A DNA stretch of 64,000 nt from Methanomassiliicoccales archaeon UBA280 (GTDB lineage: Archaea; Thermoplasmatota; Thermoplasmata; SG8-5), in assembly GCA_002499085.1 (NCBI GenBank), contig DAKD01000032.1:1-64000 (forward strand). Reading direction: 5' to 3'. Positions 43,129 through 52,111 of the stretch are shown here, piece after piece. The stretch's first letter is position 1. The number at the start of each line of letters is the position of its first letter. The notes under the pieces are model-generated. The model worked only from the letters and a program-made list of their open reading frames with translations. It was not told the origin of the DNA and ran no database searches. Both the position numbers and the translations under genes were made by a program.

Positions 43129-43432
43129 CCACCGGTCCCCCAGGCCGAGGCAGGCGCCGGACAGGCGGCCCAGGAGGGTGCAGACCCCCAAGAAGAAGCG
43201 CCTGAACCTGAGGCGCATGATCGAATTCAAGTATGAGCTGAGCAAGATACTTGCCCCTCTTCCGGAGAACATCACGGGCACCATGAAGGGCTCGATAATC
43301 GCCAAGGCAGACAAGATGGACATGGACGCGGCCATGGACTTCATCGACCAGAAGACTGACGACAAGACCATATCGGAAGAGACGCGCGAGGAACTTTACA
43401 AGCTTCTGAAATATTTCTGCGTCTACCGCTAA
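43082..43432 (+). CDS. Uncharacterised archaeal protein with basic N-terminus
   Basis: Up to 116 residues: a proline/arginine-rich basic N-terminal stretch (PRPRQAPDRRPRRVQTPKKK), then a helical domain MIEFKYELSKILAPLPENIT to YKLLKYFCVYR. It overlaps the preceding gene by 47 bases if the first ATG is used. The ATG at 43217 would give only the folded part. The conserved-looking C-terminal domain makes coding likely. Confidence 0.55.
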   Translation: MLSGRRKDQGGVSLANHRSPRPRQAPDRRPRRVQTPKKKRLNLRRMIEFKYELSKILAPLPENITGTMKGSIIAKADKMDMDAAMDFIDQKTDDKTISEETREELYKLLKYFCVYR

Positions 43433-43478
43433 TTTTTAATTCTCTCAGGAGATACAGTACTCAAAGGGAGGCATCAGA

Positions 43479-44123
43479 ATGCTGATAAGGTGGCACGGGC
43501 ATTCCTGTTTCGAGATAGGGAGCGACAGCGGGATCACCCTGGTGACAGACCCGCATGACGGCAAGTCCATAGGCATCAAGCAGCCGGTCGTGGCTGCCAA
43601 CATTGTCCTGATGAGCCATGACCATTTCGACCACAACTGCGAGCGGATAGTTCAGGGCCTGGACAAGAAGCTGGTCACCAAGGCCGGCTCCCACACAGCC
43701 AGGGAAATCCCAATTTTGGGAGTGGCCACATGGCATGACGAGGAGGAGGGGAAGAAGCGCGGCCAGAACATCGCGTTCAGGTTCGAGGTCGACGGGATGA
43801 GGCTCTGCCACCTCGGGGACCTGGGCCAGGTCCTGGACGATGCCCAGTCGGAGAAAATCGGCCCCGTTGACATTCTGTTCATACCGGTCGGCGGTACCTT
43901 CACGCTGGACGCGGAAATGGCATGGAAGGTCGTGAGGAAGCTGAAGCCCAGAATCGTGATACCGATGCATTTCAGAATCGGCGGGCTCTCCCTTTCCATT
44001 GCACCGGTCGACGGGTTCCTGGCGAAGGCCAGGAAGGACTCGGTCGTGAAGGTGGGAAACGAGATAGAGATGACAACGGAAGATTTGCCTCAGGAACAAG
44101 AGATATGGGTTTTCAGCCTGTAA
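43479..44123 (+). CDS. UPF0173-type metallo-beta-lactamase-fold hydrolase
   Basis: The 214-residue protein has HGHSCFEI, the metal motif VLMSHDHFDHN (H-x-H-x-D-H), TWHDEEEGKKRGQN, LCHLGDLG and IPMHFRIGG, the UlaG-like UPF0173 pattern. It is a soluble zinc hydrolase of unknown substrate. The stop codon lies inside a hairpin (44120-44166). The CRISPR locus begins 360 bases further on. Confidence 0.85.
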   Translation: MLIRWHGHSCFEIGSDSGITLVTDPHDGKSIGIKQPVVAANIVLMSHDHFDHNCERIVQGLDKKLVTKAGSHTAREIPILGVATWHDEEEGKKRGQNIAFRFEVDGMRLCHLGDLGQVLDDAQSEKIGPVDILFIPVGGTFTLDAEMAWKVVRKLKPRIVIPMHFRIGGLSLSIAPVDGFLAKARKDSVVKVGNEIEMTTEDLPQEQEIWVFSL

Positions 44124-44166
44124 TTCCATAACCATTCCGCTTTCAAATCGCCGGTTACGGAATTAC
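44120..44166 (+). terminator. Hairpin over the hydrolase stop codon
   Basis: GTAATTCCATAACC (44120-44133) pairs with GGTTACGGAATTAC (44153-44166) with a single G-U pair. It separates the hydrolase gene from the CRISPR-Cas locus. Confidence 0.5.
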
Positions 44167-44483
44167 AGAAATTGTTGAATGAATTTGTTGCGAGATTGCT
44201 CATTCAAGGCGAACGCCTTTATTTTCCATCCGAAGTCCTTTCCCTCCATCCGAGGCCTTCGGCACTCGGAACGATTCAGCTCCGGCGTTCACCGATTGCT
44301 CATAGGATGTTGCGAGCCGCATGGCCGCTCGAATCCGCTAAAATTCAATGCCGCGCCATGGTCGAACCTCTGCGCAGATGTGTCGGTGGGCGGTTCAACT
44401 TTCGTAAGGTGTTCATGATAACATATGAACACTTTCGGCAACCCCCCGTCAATGTTTAAATACCCTCCAACCGATTAGGGTGT
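44167..44483. promoter_or_regulatory. Intergenic region with the cas operon promoter
   Basis: TGTTTAAATACC (44453-44464) is a clear TATA box 20 bases before the cas6 ATG, so the message is nearly leaderless. GTTCAT/ATGAAC (44411-44416, 44425-44430), just upstream, could be an operator. A GCC-TTC-GGC hairpin (about 44249-44270) is the complement of the GAA-loop type seen elsewhere. No gene is evident in the 360 bases. Confidence 0.5.
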
Positions 44484-45200
44484 ATGCACGTCACGGTGCA
44501 GTTGAATAGAGTAGGGGGGAAAGACGCGTCCTACGACCACAACTTCCATCTCGGAAGCGCGGTCTACACATTATTGAAAGAAAACGGGGACGGCGCAGCG
44601 GAAGCACTCCATGAGTCACATTATCGTTCAGCTTATGTTTTATCGGAAATTCACAGGGTCGGCGGAAAGCCAGGCGAGGCCTGGTTCCGGGTAGGGACAG
44701 AAAATGATGCGGTCCTCAAGATAATATCTAGGGCACTGCCTTCCAGCCAGAAACTCCATGTAGGCGGAGCTGAGTTCGTGGTCACAGGCCAAAATTTGGA
44801 TGACCCGGTCGTCCGCCCAGGGGAGTTCATCACCCTCAGCCCCATCCTCCTGCGGGACAGGGAAACGGGCAAGAGCATCGTGCATGACACCCCGGGTTAC
44901 AAAGAAACCCTGGAAGCGGCAATCAACGCCCAGATAAAGAATTACATGAAAGTCGATGGAACCGTAAAGCTCATACACTTCGAGCCCCAGGCTGTCAGGA
45001 AGCGCACAATCAAGGAGAAAACGGTTCTGGCGCAGAAGGGCCGGTTGCTGCTGGACGGGGAGGAGGAGCAGTTGCGGTTCTTGGTGAACCATGGCGTGGG
45101 GTTGAGCCCGGCGTTGGGGTTCGGGATGGTGGTGGGAGCCAATGATAGGTGTACTTACAACGATGAGGAAGATATATATCATTATCACAGGGGTGAATGA
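44484..45200 (+). CDS. cas6: Stand-alone Cas6 crRNA endoribonuclease
   Basis: The 238-residue protein has two RAMP/ferredoxin folds. The N-terminal helix contains LHESHYRSAYVLSEIHRVGG, and the C-terminus has the glycine-rich loop GVGLSPALGFGMVVG that defines Cas6. It cuts the repeat RNA to leave an 8-base 5' tag. Codon use is GC-rich like the chromosome, except for a last stretch of about 20 residues (NDRCTYNDEEDIYHYHRG) beyond the usual end that is AT-rich like cas3. The stop overlaps cas3 by four bases. Odd: the downstream csb2 already carries a Cas6-like domain. Confidence 0.85.
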   Translation: MHVTVQLNRVGGKDASYDHNFHLGSAVYTLLKENGDGAAEALHESHYRSAYVLSEIHRVGGKPGEAWFRVGTENDAVLKIISRALPSSQKLHVGGAEFVVTGQNLDDPVVRPGEFITLSPILLRDRETGKSIVHDTPGYKETLEAAINAQIKNYMKVDGTVKLIHFEPQAVRKRTIKEKTVLAQKGRLLLDGEEEQLRFLVNHGVGLSPALGFGMVVGANDRCTYNDEEDIYHYHRGE

Positions 45201-48010
45201 TGTCCCAAGTGAGTTCACCTAACAATACACAAAAATGGATTGCTGGTGCATTAGGATTGAAAAATAATGATTCCCCGTTTTCATGGCAAATGAGGCTCTT
45301 TGAAAACTTCAAGAAAGGTGAAATTCCTCGCTTACTCGATATCCCCACAGGACTTGGCAAAACTGGTGTTATGGCCATATGGCTCGTAGCACGGGCTATC
45401 GGCGCACCAATGCCTCGTCGACTTGTCTACATCGTGGATAGGCGAGCCGTTGTAGATCAGGCAACGGAAGTGGCGCTTAACATTCGGACCTTCGTGGAAA
45501 ATACGCCAGAATTGAAAAAAAATCTCGATTTGGAGGCACATGCACTTCCAATCTCCACCCTCCGCGGTAAATTTGTAGATAACAAGGAATGGCTAGAAAA
45601 TCCAGTTTCACCCGCAATTATCGTTGGGACCATTGACATGATTGGTTCTCGACTTTTATTTGAGGGATATAATGTTTCACGCAGGATGCGACCGTTTCAT
45701 GCAGCCCTCCTCGGAACAGATTCACTCATTGTCCTTGACGAGGCTCATTTAGTACCGCCTTTCGAGAAACTTCTTGAAACTATTGATGATGGCAAGAATG
45801 TTTTTGGCCCATACAAAGAGGAACAGAAAATAATTATACCCACATTCAAACTTATTGCATTGTCTGCCACAGGCCAGTCAGATTCGGGAACTATTTTCAA
45901 TATCGATAATGCAGATTTGAAAGTTGGCACTGTCACTTCTCAACGTCTTAATGCTAAAAAACAAATTGTTATTGAGGACATCGAAGATGGAAAGGAATTA
46001 TCAGAGGCCCTAGCAAAGAATGCCTGGAAACTCTCTGAAAATGGCAAACTCGCTGTTAAAATTGTTGTATTCTGCGATAAACGCGAAGATGCTGAGAAAG
46101 TTAAGAAAGCCATTGAGAAGCACTCGATGGGCGTTAATAAGAAAGAAAAACCACCCATTGAACTCCTTGTTGGTAGTCGTCGTGTATACGAAAGGGAGAA
46201 AGTTGCACAATGGCTAAAAATTCATGGTTTCGCAGATAAAGATATAAATGTGGAGGAGCCCACATTTTTAGTTGCGACTTCTGCTGGTGAGGTTGGAGTT
46301 GATCTTGATGCGGACCATATGGTTTCCGACCTTGTCGCTTGGGAGCGCATGGTACAACGCCTTGGACGGGTGAATCGATTTGGCAATGGTGCTGCTCGCG
46401 TGAATATAATAGTGTCATACGACAAAAAGGCACCAGACGCATATAAGAAAACACCAGAAATTCGTAATGAAAATGAACAAGAATTAGCAGAAAAATACGA
46501 GAGGTTAATAGCGACACGTGAACTACTCGCCAAATTGCCTAAAATTAATGGAGGTTATGATGGCAGTCCAATAGCATTATGCAACCTAAAGAATATGGCA
46601 AATAACAATGATGAATTAAAATCCCTTTTCGATAAAGCTATTACGCCATCGCCCCTAAGGCCAGCCCTTACACGGCCTTTAGTGGATGCTTGGTCTATGA
46701 CATCCCTCAAGGAACATACAGGGCGACCAGAGATTGGTCCCTGGTTGCGCGGATGGGTAGATGATAAACCGCGAGTGTCGGTTATCTGGCGAAAGTACCT
46801 ACCTGTTCGTTGGTCAGGGGACAGACGGGTTAGTGTTTCAGCAAGCGAGACAGAAGCTTTTTTTGAAGCCGCACCACCTCATATGAGTGAAATGCTCGAA
46901 ACAGAATCATATCGAGTCGTTGAATGGCTCAAGAAACGTGCAAAAATTATTGAACCACCCCAGTTTGTCGGTTCTTCTGCAGACACCGACAATGAAGATC
47001 AAGATATTCATTATCTCATTCAAGAAGATGATATAGTGGCTAATGTTTTGTCACCAGCTCATGAAATTAAAAAACTCCTCACATTGAGCAATCTTCTGCA
47101 AGAAAAAGAGGAACTGGATGATTTATCATCGGGTTGCATTATTGTCCTTGACGCACGTATTGGAGGGCTGAGTGATGGACTTCTCGATAAAGATAAAAAA
47201 TCAACTCCGCGAACAGCCGACGATGGTCAACTGTGGACGCAAGTAGGTTCAGAAAATGCGCAGTCCACACCAGTTGTTCATTTTCGTATCAGAAAAATGA
47301 ATGAAGAATTGGACGAAGATGTTAATGAAGAGTGGCACGAAAGCCTTAGATTTCCCACGAAAGTCATGGAAGATGGGGAGTCATCTGAGTGGCTTATTAT
47401 CGAAAAATGGCATGGCTCCTCCGAAACAGAAGAAAGTCGCTCAACTGGATATCTCCAACTTCTGGACAATCACAAAGAAGAGGTGGAGAAAAAGGTGCAA
47501 TTCATCGCGGACAAACTGAGCTTTCCTGAGGAATATGCAAACATGCTTCGCATCACGGCGAGACTACATGATGAAGGTAAAAGGGTCAATTGTTGGCAGC
47601 AGGCATTTAACGCACCCAAAGATGGAAGAACCTATGCCAAGACGAAAGGACCCATAGATCAGGACATTCTAAACAAATACCGACATGAACTTGGTTCTCT
47701 ATTATTTGCAGAGAAAGACCCTGAACTTTTGGCTCTTCCAGAAGATAAGCGCGAGTTAGCACTTCATATGATTACAGCCCATCATGGATTCGCCCGTCCA
47801 GTCATAACCACACATGGCTGTGAGGAAGCACCGCCATCGTTGTTGAATGAAAAATCAAAGGAGATTGCCTTACGCTTTGCACGATTACAGAAACAATGGG
47901 GACCGTGGGGTCTCGCCTGGTGGGAAACAGTACTCAGGGCAGCAGATCAACAGGCATCACGTGTTGATGAAGAAACTATTAACACGAATGGAGGAAAACG
48001 CGATGGCTGA
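45197..48010 (+). CDS. cas3: Cas3 helicase-nuclease, type I-G (GSU0051-like)
   Basis: The 937-residue protein runs helicase first: Walker A DIPTGLGKTGVMAIW, TIDMIGSRLL, DEAH box LIVLDEAHL, SATGQS, ATSAGEVGVDLDADH, MVQRLGRVNRFG. The HD nuclease is C-terminal (about 790-900): TARLHDEGKRVNCW and HMITAHHGFARP. The C-terminal HD and gene order match type I-G (former I-U). Cas3 unwinds and degrades target DNA recruited by Cascade. Base composition is strongly AT-rich compared with cas6. Confidence 0.93.
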   Translation: MMSQVSSPNNTQKWIAGALGLKNNDSPFSWQMRLFENFKKGEIPRLLDIPTGLGKTGVMAIWLVARAIGAPMPRRLVYIVDRRAVVDQATEVALNIRTFVENTPELKKNLDLEAHALPISTLRGKFVDNKEWLENPVSPAIIVGTIDMIGSRLLFEGYNVSRRMRPFHAALLGTDSLIVLDEAHLVPPFEKLLETIDDGKNVFGPYKEEQKIIIPTFKLIALSATGQSDSGTIFNIDNADLKVGTVTSQRLNAKKQIVIEDIEDGKELSEALAKNAWKLSENGKLAVKIVVFCDKREDAEKVKKAIEKHSMGVNKKEKPPIELLVGSRRVYEREKVAQWLKIHGFADKDINVEEPTFLVATSAGEVGVDLDADHMVSDLVAWERMVQRLGRVNRFGNGAARVNIIVSYDKKAPDAYKKTPEIRNENEQELAEKYERLIATRELLAKLPKINGGYDGSPIALCNLKNMANNNDELKSLFDKAITPSPLRPALTRPLVDAWSMTSLKEHTGRPEIGPWLRGWVDDKPRVSVIWRKYLPVRWSGDRRVSVSASETEAFFEAAPPHMSEMLETESYRVVEWLKKRAKIIEPPQFVGSSADTDNEDQDIHYLIQEDDIVANVLSPAHEIKKLLTLSNLLQEKEELDDLSSGCIIVLDARIGGLSDGLLDKDKKSTPRTADDGQLWTQVGSENAQSTPVVHFRIRKMNEELDEDVNEEWHESLRFPTKVMEDGESSEWLIIEKWHGSSETEESRSTGYLQLLDNHKEEVEKKVQFIADKLSFPEEYANMLRITARLHDEGKRVNCWQQAFNAPKDGRTYAKTKGPIDQDILNKYRHELGSLLFAEKDPELLALPEDKRELALHMITAHHGFARPVITTHGCEEAPPSLLNEKSKEIALRFARLQKQWGPWGLAWWETVLRAADQQASRVDEETINTNGGKRDG

Positions 48011-48872
48011 ATATTCAATTCCTGTTGATATTTTCAACCCTGGCCAAGTATTCGCGTCGCTGGGGTTTCTGGAAGCGGCAGATGTACTTCTTGGTGATGT
48101 AGAAGGTGGCTTTGATTGGACTGATTATACAAATGTACGCTTCATACTTCGTACGGGGAATGATAGAAATCCATTCAAAGAAGTACTTGAATTTATTGCG
48201 AATGCAAATATGGTTTGTTTAGCTCCACCAAATTATAAAACATCTAAATCCAGGTCAATTCGAATATCTGAATGTTTTCCATCAAAACATATTAAGGATA
48301 AGGAATTTCCATGCAGATTCGAGAAAAATGGTTTTGCAATCAACATCAGTCATTGGGCTGACAGTTCAAGTCGAGATAATTTCAAGCAATTTGCTGGAAA
48401 CCAAAATCCAAGTGAAACCATTCTACCTCAATTGCAGAGCGGTATTAAGGAATTGTTGAAATGTGATACTTATTTTATCGAGAATCCGTTCGAGAGTATG
48501 CTGCCAATTGGGCGCATAAGCTGGAAACTAGATGCACGTTCGGCGTGGACCGCTAGAGATGTGGGGTACTCTCTTGAAGACCAGAAGTATGCTTTAATGT
48601 CATCTCCTGTAGTGGAACTTTATGCAGCTATCGGTTTCGAAAACGCTAGGCCTTTCGTCGATTTGAATAACAAATTAAAGGTTAGTTATGGTGTTTGGAG
48701 CACTGTTGTTGCTCCACTATTATGTCGTCCTGTTATAGGCGGCATCAATACGGGTATACCAACACGTATCTTCGAGTTTATTCGAAATAAATCTGGAAAA
48801 AACGGAGAATATAAACAAACGACATATGCAAACGAAGTAACCATAGAAAATAATGGAGTTGATGAAAAATGA
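48003..48872 (+). CDS. csb3: Csb3, type I-G effector subunit (GSU0052-like)
   Basis: The 289-residue protein begins MAEYSIPVDIFNPGQVFASL and contains GFLEAADVLLGDVEGGFDWT, matching the Csb3 family that follows cas3 in the Geobacter-type operon. It is thought to act in the Cascade-like complex in the position of a large or small subunit. The ATG at 48003 overlaps the cas3 end by eight bases; stop and next start overlap by four. AT-rich. Confidence 0.85.
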   Translation: MAEYSIPVDIFNPGQVFASLGFLEAADVLLGDVEGGFDWTDYTNVRFILRTGNDRNPFKEVLEFIANANMVCLAPPNYKTSKSRSIRISECFPSKHIKDKEFPCRFEKNGFAINISHWADSSSRDNFKQFAGNQNPSETILPQLQSGIKELLKCDTYFIENPFESMLPIGRISWKLDARSAWTARDVGYSLEDQKYALMSSPVVELYAAIGFENARPFVDLNNKLKVSYGVWSTVVAPLLCRPVIGGINTGIPTRIFEFIRNKSGKNGEYKQTTYANEVTIENNGVDEK

Positions 48873-49972
48873 ATAAAGAAAAAGATAGCGAAGAACTTGT
48901 GGTGGACGAGGCGATGTTGAATGATTGGGCAACGAACCCAAAGGGGCCCGTCGCCCTTGTTTTAAAGGAGAAATTAATGCCAGTCGAGGGCGAAAGGGGA
49001 ATTATTTTCCCTCCAACGTATGCAGATATCGGTTACAACATTGACGAGTTGTCAGATGGGAAAAAGATCGCAACAATAGATAGTGTAGGGTCTCAGGCCA
49101 ACCGAATGGAACCTTTGTTCAAAGAGGAATCACTTAAAGACCTTGTGCCACAGATTGATATAAAAATTAACGAAGAAAAAATAATATCCATTTTTGATAT
49201 TGGGCATCGACTGGGGGATGCACTTATACGTTGTAGTGATTTTTCAGCCGAAGCTAAAGAGGCATTCGAGAATTGGCGGGAAGGGGACGCTTTCAAACTA
49301 GCCAAACTTGCGCCTACTTCGATAGTGTTCGGTGCTTGGGATTCTCGGGATACAGCAGCCAAATTACCTCGTATAGTTCAATCAGTAATCCGTGCATGGG
49401 ATGTTACAGAACTAAAACGTTCTGCAACATATGTTCCACCAGTGGATTACTCAAAACTCGACATATTTTCTGAAGAAGATAAGGCAAAAGCCGAAGGAGA
49501 TACGAAAAATCCTTTAGCAAAGCGTGGCTTCGTGCATGTCCCTGCAGGAAAAGTACCTGGTGGTGTGATAGCTAATGGCCCTATTTACCGCGATGTCACG
49601 GTGAATCTGGTTGCTCTGCGTCAGATTAAATCCAAAGAAAAGAGAGATGAGCTTCGTAAGTATATTCTTGGCTTGTCGTTAACTGTTGCAATCCAGCCAC
49701 TCGATGGATTCCTGCGGCAGGGTTGCCTTCTTACGCTAGATCCAACGGTGAAAGAGTCTTGGATTGTAGTTAATCGTGATGGCACCCGTCAATCCGTAAC
49801 AATCAAAGAACAAACAGTACTCGATTACGCAAAGAAATCATCTAATAATTTTGGTGTTGGTAAGTCAAAAAAAGCAGAGTTTGACAAAAAGAAGGCTAAG
49901 GAAGATTCACAGAAAGATAAGAAGAAAAAGAAGGGAAAAGATAAGGAAAATGAGGAAAAAAAAGACCAATAA
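48869..49972 (+). CDS. csb1: Csb1, Cas7-type backbone subunit (GSU0053-like)
   Basis: The 367-residue protein contains IFDIGHRLGDALIRCSDFSA, TSIVFGAWDSRDTAAKLPRI, and KRGFVHVPAGKVPGGVIANG followed by VNLVALRQI, all typical of the Cas7 homologue Csb1. Cas7 subunits coat the crRNA spacer. The C-terminus is a long lysine/glutamate tail (about 320-367), longer than needed for the fold, perhaps a low-complexity extension. AT-rich. Confidence 0.9.
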   Translation: MNKEKDSEELVVDEAMLNDWATNPKGPVALVLKEKLMPVEGERGIIFPPTYADIGYNIDELSDGKKIATIDSVGSQANRMEPLFKEESLKDLVPQIDIKINEEKIISIFDIGHRLGDALIRCSDFSAEAKEAFENWREGDAFKLAKLAPTSIVFGAWDSRDTAAKLPRIVQSVIRAWDVTELKRSATYVPPVDYSKLDIFSEEDKAKAEGDTKNPLAKRGFVHVPAGKVPGGVIANGPIYRDVTVNLVALRQIKSKEKRDELRKYILGLSLTVAIQPLDGFLRQGCLLTLDPTVKESWIVVNRDGTRQSVTIKEQTVLDYAKKSSNNFGVGKSKKAEFDKKKAKEDSQKDKKKKKGKDKENEEKKDQ

Positions 49973-49984
49973 TCGGTGTTCACA

Positions 49985-51493
49985 ATGTTGAGAAACCTTC
50001 TTATCAAAGTCAATTTTCACGATGGACGATTCCATGGATCGAATGACTGGCCACCGTCCCCAGCTAGGCTGTTTCAAGCATTGGTTGCTGGTGAGGGTGT
50101 TGGTGGACCGATTTCGGATATGAAAAAAGCGACTTATCAATGGTTAGAATCCCTCGTTGCTCCAATTATATTGGCACCAATAGCTAAGAAAGGAAGCAAA
50201 GTGACTTTTTTCGTCCCGAGAAACGACTTTGATTTTGTCAAAGGAGATTTCAATAAAGTGAATGAAATCCGATACCCAAAGACAATCACACCCTGGTTGT
50301 TCGATGCTGCGCATCCAACTATCTATATCTGGGAATTCCAAGATGAAGATGTGGAACAAGCAAAAAATGTATGCCAATTCGCCGAGAGTTTATATCAACT
50401 CGGCCACGGGGTTGATATGGCATGGGCCACCGGGGAAATCATTGAACCTGAAAAGGTGGATGAAATATTGAGAAACTACCCAGGACAAGTTTATCGCCCA
50501 ACAGCCAGAACGGGTTCCACCGAAAGATGGGCGTGCCCTTGTCTCGGTACATTCGAAAGCCTTGAGAAACGTTACAATACTGTACGATTCCGAAATGAGA
50601 ATGGTGGGCAAGTGTTACGCCCCCCCTCAGCTAAATTTGCGATGATTGCCTACAACGCCCCTCCCAATCGTTGTTTGTTTGAGCTTCGAAAAGTCACCGA
50701 TAACAGGCAGTTTAACTCTATACCACTTTATAAATCTGCGAACCTTGTCATTAAAATACGCGACGCTGCAATCCAGAAACTGCTTAGTGTATTTCCCCAA
50801 GAAGAAAATCATGTGAAAAATGCATTGAACAGTAAAGTACATAATAGCAATCGTGGAATGAAAGATAATTCTCAAGTGAATATCATCCCACTTCCCTCTA
50901 TTGGCCACCGTTACGTTGATTGTGATATCAGGCGCATTCTCGTCGAGGTTCCTCTCAATTGTCAGTTAAATGCCGAAGATGCATTTTGGGCATTTTCAGG
51001 GCTCACCCTTGCAGCAACTGATATGAAAGGAGAACTGGAAACGATTCTCACGCGAATCAGGGTGGGTGGCAAACAGAATATGCTTGCCCATTACGGTGTA
51101 ATTGATAAATCAAAATTCAAGATATGGCACACAGTGACCCCCGCTGCATTGCCAGATGAAGCAAAAAGGCGGCGCATTGACCCCACACGAGGTCATGAGG
51201 AATCAAAGTCTGGGTCGGAACGTGCTGGTGAAGAGATGCAAGCAGCTGTCGCAATTTTCCATGAATTGCGTAATGTCCGTATGCTACCACAAATCGAATC
51301 AATCCATGTGCAACGCGAACCGTTTCAGAGCAGGGGAATGCGTGCGGAGGCATTCAGTATCGGTACGGAATTTGCGAAAGAACAACTTTGGCACGTTGAA
51401 ATTGCGTTTAAAGAACCTGTTGATGGCCCACTTCTGATTGGCAATGGCCGTTTCCTCGGCCTTGGAGTTATGGCACCTGTAAGGAATGCATGA
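49985..51493 (+). CDS. csb2: Csb2, fused Cas5-Cas6 protein (GSU0054-like)
   Basis: The 502-residue protein starts MLRNLLIKVNFHDGRFHGSN and continues WPPSPARLFQALVAG, the Cas5 N-terminus of Csb2. The C-terminal half ends in IGNGRFLGLGVM, a Cas6 glycine-rich loop. In type I-G the fused protein both caps the crRNA and processes it. The presence of a separate cas6 makes one of the two redundant or specialised. AT-rich composition stops with this gene. Confidence 0.88.
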   Translation: MLRNLLIKVNFHDGRFHGSNDWPPSPARLFQALVAGEGVGGPISDMKKATYQWLESLVAPIILAPIAKKGSKVTFFVPRNDFDFVKGDFNKVNEIRYPKTITPWLFDAAHPTIYIWEFQDEDVEQAKNVCQFAESLYQLGHGVDMAWATGEIIEPEKVDEILRNYPGQVYRPTARTGSTERWACPCLGTFESLEKRYNTVRFRNENGGQVLRPPSAKFAMIAYNAPPNRCLFELRKVTDNRQFNSIPLYKSANLVIKIRDAAIQKLLSVFPQEENHVKNALNSKVHNSNRGMKDNSQVNIIPLPSIGHRYVDCDIRRILVEVPLNCQLNAEDAFWAFSGLTLAATDMKGELETILTRIRVGGKQNMLAHYGVIDKSKFKIWHTVTPAALPDEAKRRRIDPTRGHEESKSGSERAGEEMQAAVAIFHELRNVRMLPQIESIHVQREPFQSRGMRAEAFSIGTEFAKEQLWHVEIAFKEPVDGPLLIGNGRFLGLGVMAPVRNA

Positions 51494-52014
51494 TAATGAA
51501 CAAAGAATCCACGACCATAACACATGATGCTATAACCCCCTCCGGCAAAGCCGCCTTCTACCTCCATTCCTGCCCGGTCCTGACCTGGCTATACCTCCAC
51601 GGACAACTCGTCGTCAGCCCGAGCCATGTATACATCCAGAGCGGAAAAGAACTCGACGCCCAGCGCTTCTCCAACAAGCGCTCCATCGACCTCTCCCCCT
51701 ATGGGAAAGCGGACTGGGTCACCGGCACCCAAACAAGTCCAGTAATCCACGAGGGCTCGCGCGGCAAGCGGCACAATGAGCCGAAGCGCGCCCAGCTCCG
51801 CCATTACCTGTGGGCCGCCAAGCAACTCTACAACATCGACGCGGTCGGCGAACTTCACCTGAAACAGGGCAACGTGGAGAGAGTCGAACCTGACCACGAA
51901 TCGGTGGAAAAAGACCATGCCAGGCTGCTGGAGATAATGAACGGCCCGATGCCTGAGCCGAAGAAAATCCCGATATGCAAGGGTTGCACGAACAGGGACT
52001 GGTGCTGGGGTTGA
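51490..52014 (+). CDS. cas4: Cas4 iron-sulfur nuclease, stand-alone
   Basis: The 174-residue protein has the Cas4 pattern: an early Cys in YLHSCPVLTWLYLHGQL, the RAQLRHYLWAAKQ motif (Q-x3-Y), and C-terminal cysteines in ICKGCTNRDWCWG for the 4Fe-4S cluster. Cas4 trims prespacers and selects PAMs. In type I-G systems cas4 is usually fused to cas1; here it is separate. Except for the first about 15 codons the gene is GC-rich, unlike csb2, whose stop overlaps its start. Confidence 0.88.
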   Translation: MIMNKESTTITHDAITPSGKAAFYLHSCPVLTWLYLHGQLVVSPSHVYIQSGKELDAQRFSNKRSIDLSPYGKADWVTGTQTSPVIHEGSRGKRHNEPKRAQLRHYLWAAKQLYNIDAVGELHLKQGNVERVEPDHESVEKDHARLLEIMNGPMPEPKKIPICKGCTNRDWCWG

Positions 52015-52024
52015 TGCTTAAGGG

Positions 52025-52090
52025 GGCTTCGCATGTCAAGTGACAAAAAACACAATTAGTGTCTTATAGCGAGCGAAGCCTTTATATAGA
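52025..52090 (+). promoter_or_regulatory. Hairpin and internal promoter between cas4 and the ATPase gene
   Basis: GGCTTCGC (52025-52032) pairs with GCGAAGCC (52073-52080) and could end the effector transcript. TTTATATAG (52081-52089) directly after it is a TATA box 23 bases before the ATG at 52112. The adaptation genes may thus be transcribed separately. Confidence 0.5.
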
Positions 52091-52111
52091 ATACTTTTCA
52101 TACAGGTGATT

